From a bacterium (lineage in GTDB: Bacteria > Verrucomicrobiota > Verrucomicrobiia > Limisphaerales > J093): 64,000 nucleotides of DNA. The position numbers and the translations under genes are program-made. Below are positions 62,092 to 64,000 of this stretch, one piece after another; within the stretch, counting starts at the first letter, position 1; the number at the start of each line of letters is the position of its first letter. Under the pieces are notes generated by a model, which was not told the DNA's origin, made no database searches, and worked only from the letters and a program-made list of their open reading frames with translations. Location of the stretch: NCBI GenBank assembly GCA_021780105.1, contig JAJXZJ010000052.1, positions 1 to 64,000 of the forward strand. The letters are read 5' to 3'.

Positions 62092-63153
62092 TTACACCCC
62101 GGAAACCTGTTGAGTGATAGATTGCGGTATCAACAACTTGTGCGTCGTCATCGTGGTGATGGCCGCCGAGTTCGCAATGTTGCTGCCGGTGATGCGCATC
62201 TGCCCGCCGGCGAGCGCGGTGGCGTCCAGGGGCCACGCGGAGCGCAAAGCGAACGTGTCCGTTTGTGTCATGTCCCCAATCAAGTCGTAGTGTAAAACGC
62301 CCAGCCCCGCGTTTGTCATGGGAATAGCCGAGAGCTGGTTCATGTGAACACGAGCCATCGGGGTGTCCCGGAACACCGTTCGACCTTGATACTCAATACC
62401 ATACGTGTCGTTGTATTCGTCGGCCAACGACCACGTTCGGGAATATCCCGTTGAGCGGCCCGAACCGTAATCAATGAGGGTAAACCCGGTCAACAGACCA
62501 CCTTGCGCAATTTGGTCCAGCGTCACATTCCCGGTTCGCCCCCACGGGAGCGATGTCGTGCGCAGTTCGCTTTTCCAGTGCGGAAAAGTGTTTGTCGGGT
62601 CAATAACCGACGCATAGTGGAGAGTTAAATCCAACTTAACTCCTGGGTATGTCAAGTCGGCGGTGAACGTGTTCGCGATTGACGCGCGCGTCGGAATGGA
62701 AACATTCAACAGTGGAGGAGTCGCGTAGCGCGGAAGCGGTAGCGCACAGTAGGTCTTGTAAGGTTCGCGCAATTCGGGGTGAGCGAACCAGATGTTATGC
62801 TGCATATGGAACCACGTCGCTGCTGTCACGCCCTGCCATGAGAGCGAGTCGTAATCGCGGTTGCCAAAAACCTGCCTCTCATATTCGGCGATACCGGCCC
62901 CTTCCGCATTAACACAATCCCGCTTGCCATCTGGGCCTTCATCCACGGTGAGCGTGATATTCCGACACAGCCCGAACAGACAGTCGGGAGCGTAGCCAGA
63001 CACGGCGGAACCGTCGGTTTTAACCGACGCGGAAATGGTCATTCCCTCCAGCCAGAAGCCCCGGTTCGGCAACTGTTTGGAAACGACGGTGCCAAAGTTG
63101 TCCTTTTTACCGTCAGACAACGAGAGTGTATCGGTGAACTTTTTGAAAAGCAT
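62092..63153 (-). CDS. Putative double-jelly-roll major capsid protein
   Basis: 353 residues, ATG 63153, close to the Bam35 and PRD1 capsid lengths. No signal peptide or membrane helix; almost entirely beta. The N-terminal pattern LPNRGFWLEGMTISASVKTD, a Pro-containing turn, then GLCRNITLTVDEG and CVNAEGAGIAEYERQV matches the strand layout at the start of DJR capsid proteins (a first strand after LP-G, then a nI-l-v-g strand and an N-G-l helix). A second similar half seems to begin near residue 175 (YPGVKLDLTLHYASV). Its place in a run of tiny membrane proteins supports the assignment. It is not a tailed-phage HK97-type coat by length or context. A structure prediction would decide. Confidence 0.62.
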   Translation of the reverse strand: MLFKKFTDTLSLSDGKKDNFGTVVSKQLPNRGFWLEGMTISASVKTDGSAVSGYAPDCLFGLCRNITLTVDEGPDGKRDCVNAEGAGIAEYERQVFGNRDYDSLSWQGVTAATWFHMQHNIWFAHPELREPYKTYCALPLPRYATPPLLNVSIPTRASIANTFTADLTYPGVKLDLTLHYASVIDPTNTFPHWKSELRTTSLPWGRTGNVTLDQIAQGGLLTGFTLIDYGSGRSTGYSRTWSLADEYNDTYGIEYQGRTVFRDTPMARVHMNQLSAIPMTNAGLGVLHYDLIGDMTQTDTFALRSAWPLDATALAGGQMRITGSNIANSAAITTMTTHKLLIPQSITQQVSGV

Positions 63154-63176
63154 AGTAAAAAGCGTTCAGGTGAAAC

Positions 63177-63275
63177 TCAGGCGGCGGATTTGACGGCGGT
63201 ATACTTGTTGTAAAGCCAAATGCCGATCAGCGTCGCGACGACGGTGGCCAGAAAGGGTGCGATGTATCGGTTCAT
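63177..63275 (-). CDS. 32-residue single-helix membrane protein
   Basis: ATG 63275, 1 nt after the preceding stop; product MNRYIAPFLATVVATLIGIW then LYNKYTAVKSAA. One membrane helix (5-22) and a basic tail. I accept it because it has the same stop-start spacing as all other genes in the run. Candidate virion membrane peptide. Confidence 0.6.
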   Translation of the reverse strand: MNRYIAPFLATVVATLIGIWLYNKYTAVKSAA

Positions 63276-63276
63276 A

Positions 63277-63399
63277 TCAGGGGTTGATGGTGGTATTTTT
63301 CGCTTTCCAGTTCGCGATGGCGTAGTTGAGTCCAATCCCCACGGCAACGGCAACCGACGAAATCAGAACGAGAAGCCAGTTTTGTTTGATCCAGTTCAT
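63277..63399 (-). CDS. 40-residue single-helix membrane protein, first gene of the capsid operon
   Basis: ATG 63399, 7 nt after a TACACT box. Product begins MNWIKQNWLLVLISSVAVAV, followed by GIGLNYAIANWKAKNTTINP: one membrane helix (8-28), both ends polar. It resembles its 32-residue neighbour in plan (Met-Asn start, helix, W/Y-Asn-Lys after it). Confidence 0.6.
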   Translation of the reverse strand: MNWIKQNWLLVLISSVAVAVGIGLNYAIANWKAKNTTINP

Positions 63400-63406
63400 T
63401 GTTGGA

Positions 63407-63434
63407 AGTGTATACCGGACGCTTTGAGTATCAA
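63407..63434 (-). promoter_or_regulatory. Promoter of the viral capsid operon, leaderless type
   Basis: Minus strand: TTGATA (63434-63429), 16-nt spacer, TACACT (63412-63407), 7 nt, ATG at 63399. The -10 is the same hexamer as in front of the host HAD-NUDIX gene. TTGAGTAT occurs twice in the divergent intergenic region (63424 and 63470) and could bind a regulator. Confidence 0.6.
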
Positions 63435-63499
63435 ACTTCCTTTGTTCCCCATTGTTACTCTGTTATTTACTTGAGTATGAGTGGTGATACCTTGCAACC

Positions 63500-63769
63500 A
63501 TGTTTTATTTTACATCTGCGCCGCCGAGACCGGCCACGGCCACGGCCACCACCGCCACCACCGCGCCGGAGCGGAAGCGAAACCTGCTTGTCATTGACCT
63601 CGACGATCCGGATGAGGAAAGTTTGCGTAAAGCTCACTCGCTCGCCATGAAGAAGCTCTACGCGCGGAAAGGCGGCCGGCCAAAGAAGATCAAATCCTCT
63701 CCAGTCGCGGACGGTTCCGCACAAACCGGAGCCGGTAGCGTTCCGTCTGCAACCGCTCCGTCTGCCTGA
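63500..63769 (+). CDS. Small basic protein, possible viral regulator
   Basis: 89 residues, transcribed away from the capsid operon. An Ala/Thr/Pro-rich N-terminus (residues 9-22) is followed by ERKRNLLVIDLDDPDEESL, a helix RKAHSLAMKKLYA and RKGGRPKKIKS, which resembles an AT-hook (GRP core flanked by Lys/Arg). The tail is Ser/Ala-rich. A DNA-binding regulator or nucleoid protein of the virus is a reasonable guess. It ends in its own terminator hairpin. Confidence 0.5.
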   Translation: MFYFTSAPPRPATATATTATTAPERKRNLLVIDLDDPDEESLRKAHSLAMKKLYARKGGRPKKIKSSPVADGSAQTGAGSVPSATAPSA

Positions 63770-63784
63770 GCAGACAGGTTTTTT
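63758..63784 (+). terminator. Rho-independent terminator
   Basis: GTCTGC-CTGA-GCAGAC (63760-63775) with the TGA stop of the 89-residue gene in the loop, followed by AGG and six T (63779-63784). Confidence 0.7.
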
Positions 63785-64000
63785 CAGGGAGGGAAGCAAC
63801 CTCCCCTTTTTCAAGCCCGCACGTTTCTAAGAAGTCGAGCGCGCGGGTTTCGTTTTGCCGGAACGCGAGGACTTGGTTGAACTGTGAACGAAGCCGATTG
63901 TTCACGAAGTTTGATGCTTGAGCGATGCACAACAGCGAAGTCCGGTAACAGCGTCCGGTTTCGGCTAAACAAGACAACCCGCGTGGAATGTCGCTCCGCG
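63785..64000. other. Right-edge sequence, unassigned
   Basis: A minus-strand frame is open from the window edge to 63690 and would overlap the 89-residue gene antisense by 80 nt (contains NETRALDFLETCGLEKGEVA). It may be the end of a gene whose start lies outside the window. Its end crosses the terminator, which makes it doubtful. Nothing else is visible. Confidence 0.25.

Larger units (their letters stand above)
58121..64000. mobile_element. Putative integrated tailless membrane-containing virus (left part)
   Basis: Starting just after lepB2, the gene style changes: very small genes, many with a single hydrophobic helix, packed stop-to-start on the minus strand, base composition visibly less GC-rich and no housekeeping matches. 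The largest well-formed product (353 residues) reads as a double-jelly-roll capsid protein. This combination is typical of tectivirus-, corticovirus- and autolykivirus-like elements. No integrase, ATPase or replication gene is inside the window, so the right boundary is unknown and it could be a plasmid-like or satellite form. Confidence 0.65.

Noticed and set aside
58282..63769. Tailed-phage or plasmid region
   Set aside because: No terminase, portal, tail or HK97-coat motifs are visible; the genes are small membrane proteins around an all-beta capsid candidate. A plasmid-like state is not excluded but has no support in the window.
63690..63977. 95-codon minus-strand gene at the right edge
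   Set aside because: Runs antisense through the terminator and the end of the 89-residue gene, has a TTG start and no domain; kept only as unassigned sequence.

Overview
The window is GC-rich chromosomal DNA that looks like a free-living, Gram-negative member of the Verrucomicrobiota. This rests on two type II pseudopilin genes with the [16 protein letters not shown] leader and a C-terminal DGHAE/DGSAR motif, on DUF1080, NamZ-type (DUF1343) and CAP-domain secreted proteins, and on many short palindromic interspersed repeats. The class cannot be fixed by eye; an assignment near Pedosphaerales/Limisphaerales is inference only. No rRNA operon or CRISPR array is present, and there is one tRNA (Leu, anticodon CAA).

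Layout. 0.2-1.9 kb: a fibronectin-III protein and a non-coding stretch with six 42-bp tandem repeats. 2.0-9.9 kb: a NarL-type two-component pair followed by a CzcCBA-type heavy-metal efflux operon. 10-14.2 kb: fur, an orphan nuoA, ispD, a carboxy-terminal protease and tsaD. 14.2-25.1 kb: folB with a HAD-NUDIX fusion, a large glycosidase-like protein, a lone SecD-P1-head protein, two pseudopilins, namZ, a DapA-family aldolase with an MFS transporter, and DUF1080. 25.2-36.7 kb: tRNA-Leu, a large exported protein, an HtrA-like protease divergent from a CAP protein, a LON-domain/DUF1844 pair, a GH13 enzyme, an ACT protein, tatD and citrate synthase. 36.9-48.9 kb: a single-chain indolepyruvate-type ferredoxin oxidoreductase, a 1245-residue hybrid kinase, the HIT-phoH-ybeY-DUF502-recO operon and a GH76 enzyme. 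48.9-53.7 kb: a decayed type I restriction-modification island with an intact AbrB/Doc toxin-antitoxin pair. 53.8-58.1 kb: lepA and two tandem signal peptidases.

58.1-64.0 kb (window edge): the left part of what looks like an integrated tailless, membrane-containing virus. Ten minus-strand genes are packed stop-to-start: a 353-residue protein read as a double-jelly-roll major capsid protein, several tiny one-helix membrane proteins, minor virion proteins and a repeat-bearing membrane-anchored spike candidate. A small basic protein is encoded divergently. The packaging ATPase, replication and integration genes would lie beyond the right edge, so this is an incomplete view.

Two window-wide patterns deserve attention. 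First, at least eleven genes carry a recognisable promoter (TTGnnn, 16-17 nt, TAnnnT-like) whose -10 box ends only 6-9 nt before the start codon. This predicts leaderless or near-leaderless mRNAs, and it also decides several start codons (for example GTG 36921 and GTG 15606). The viral capsid operon has the same arrangement. Second, the restriction island records stepwise decay: an hsdR-hsdS fusion joined at a palindromic repeat, an amber stop and three palindromic insertions in hsdM, and two partial copies of the doc/hsdM junction.
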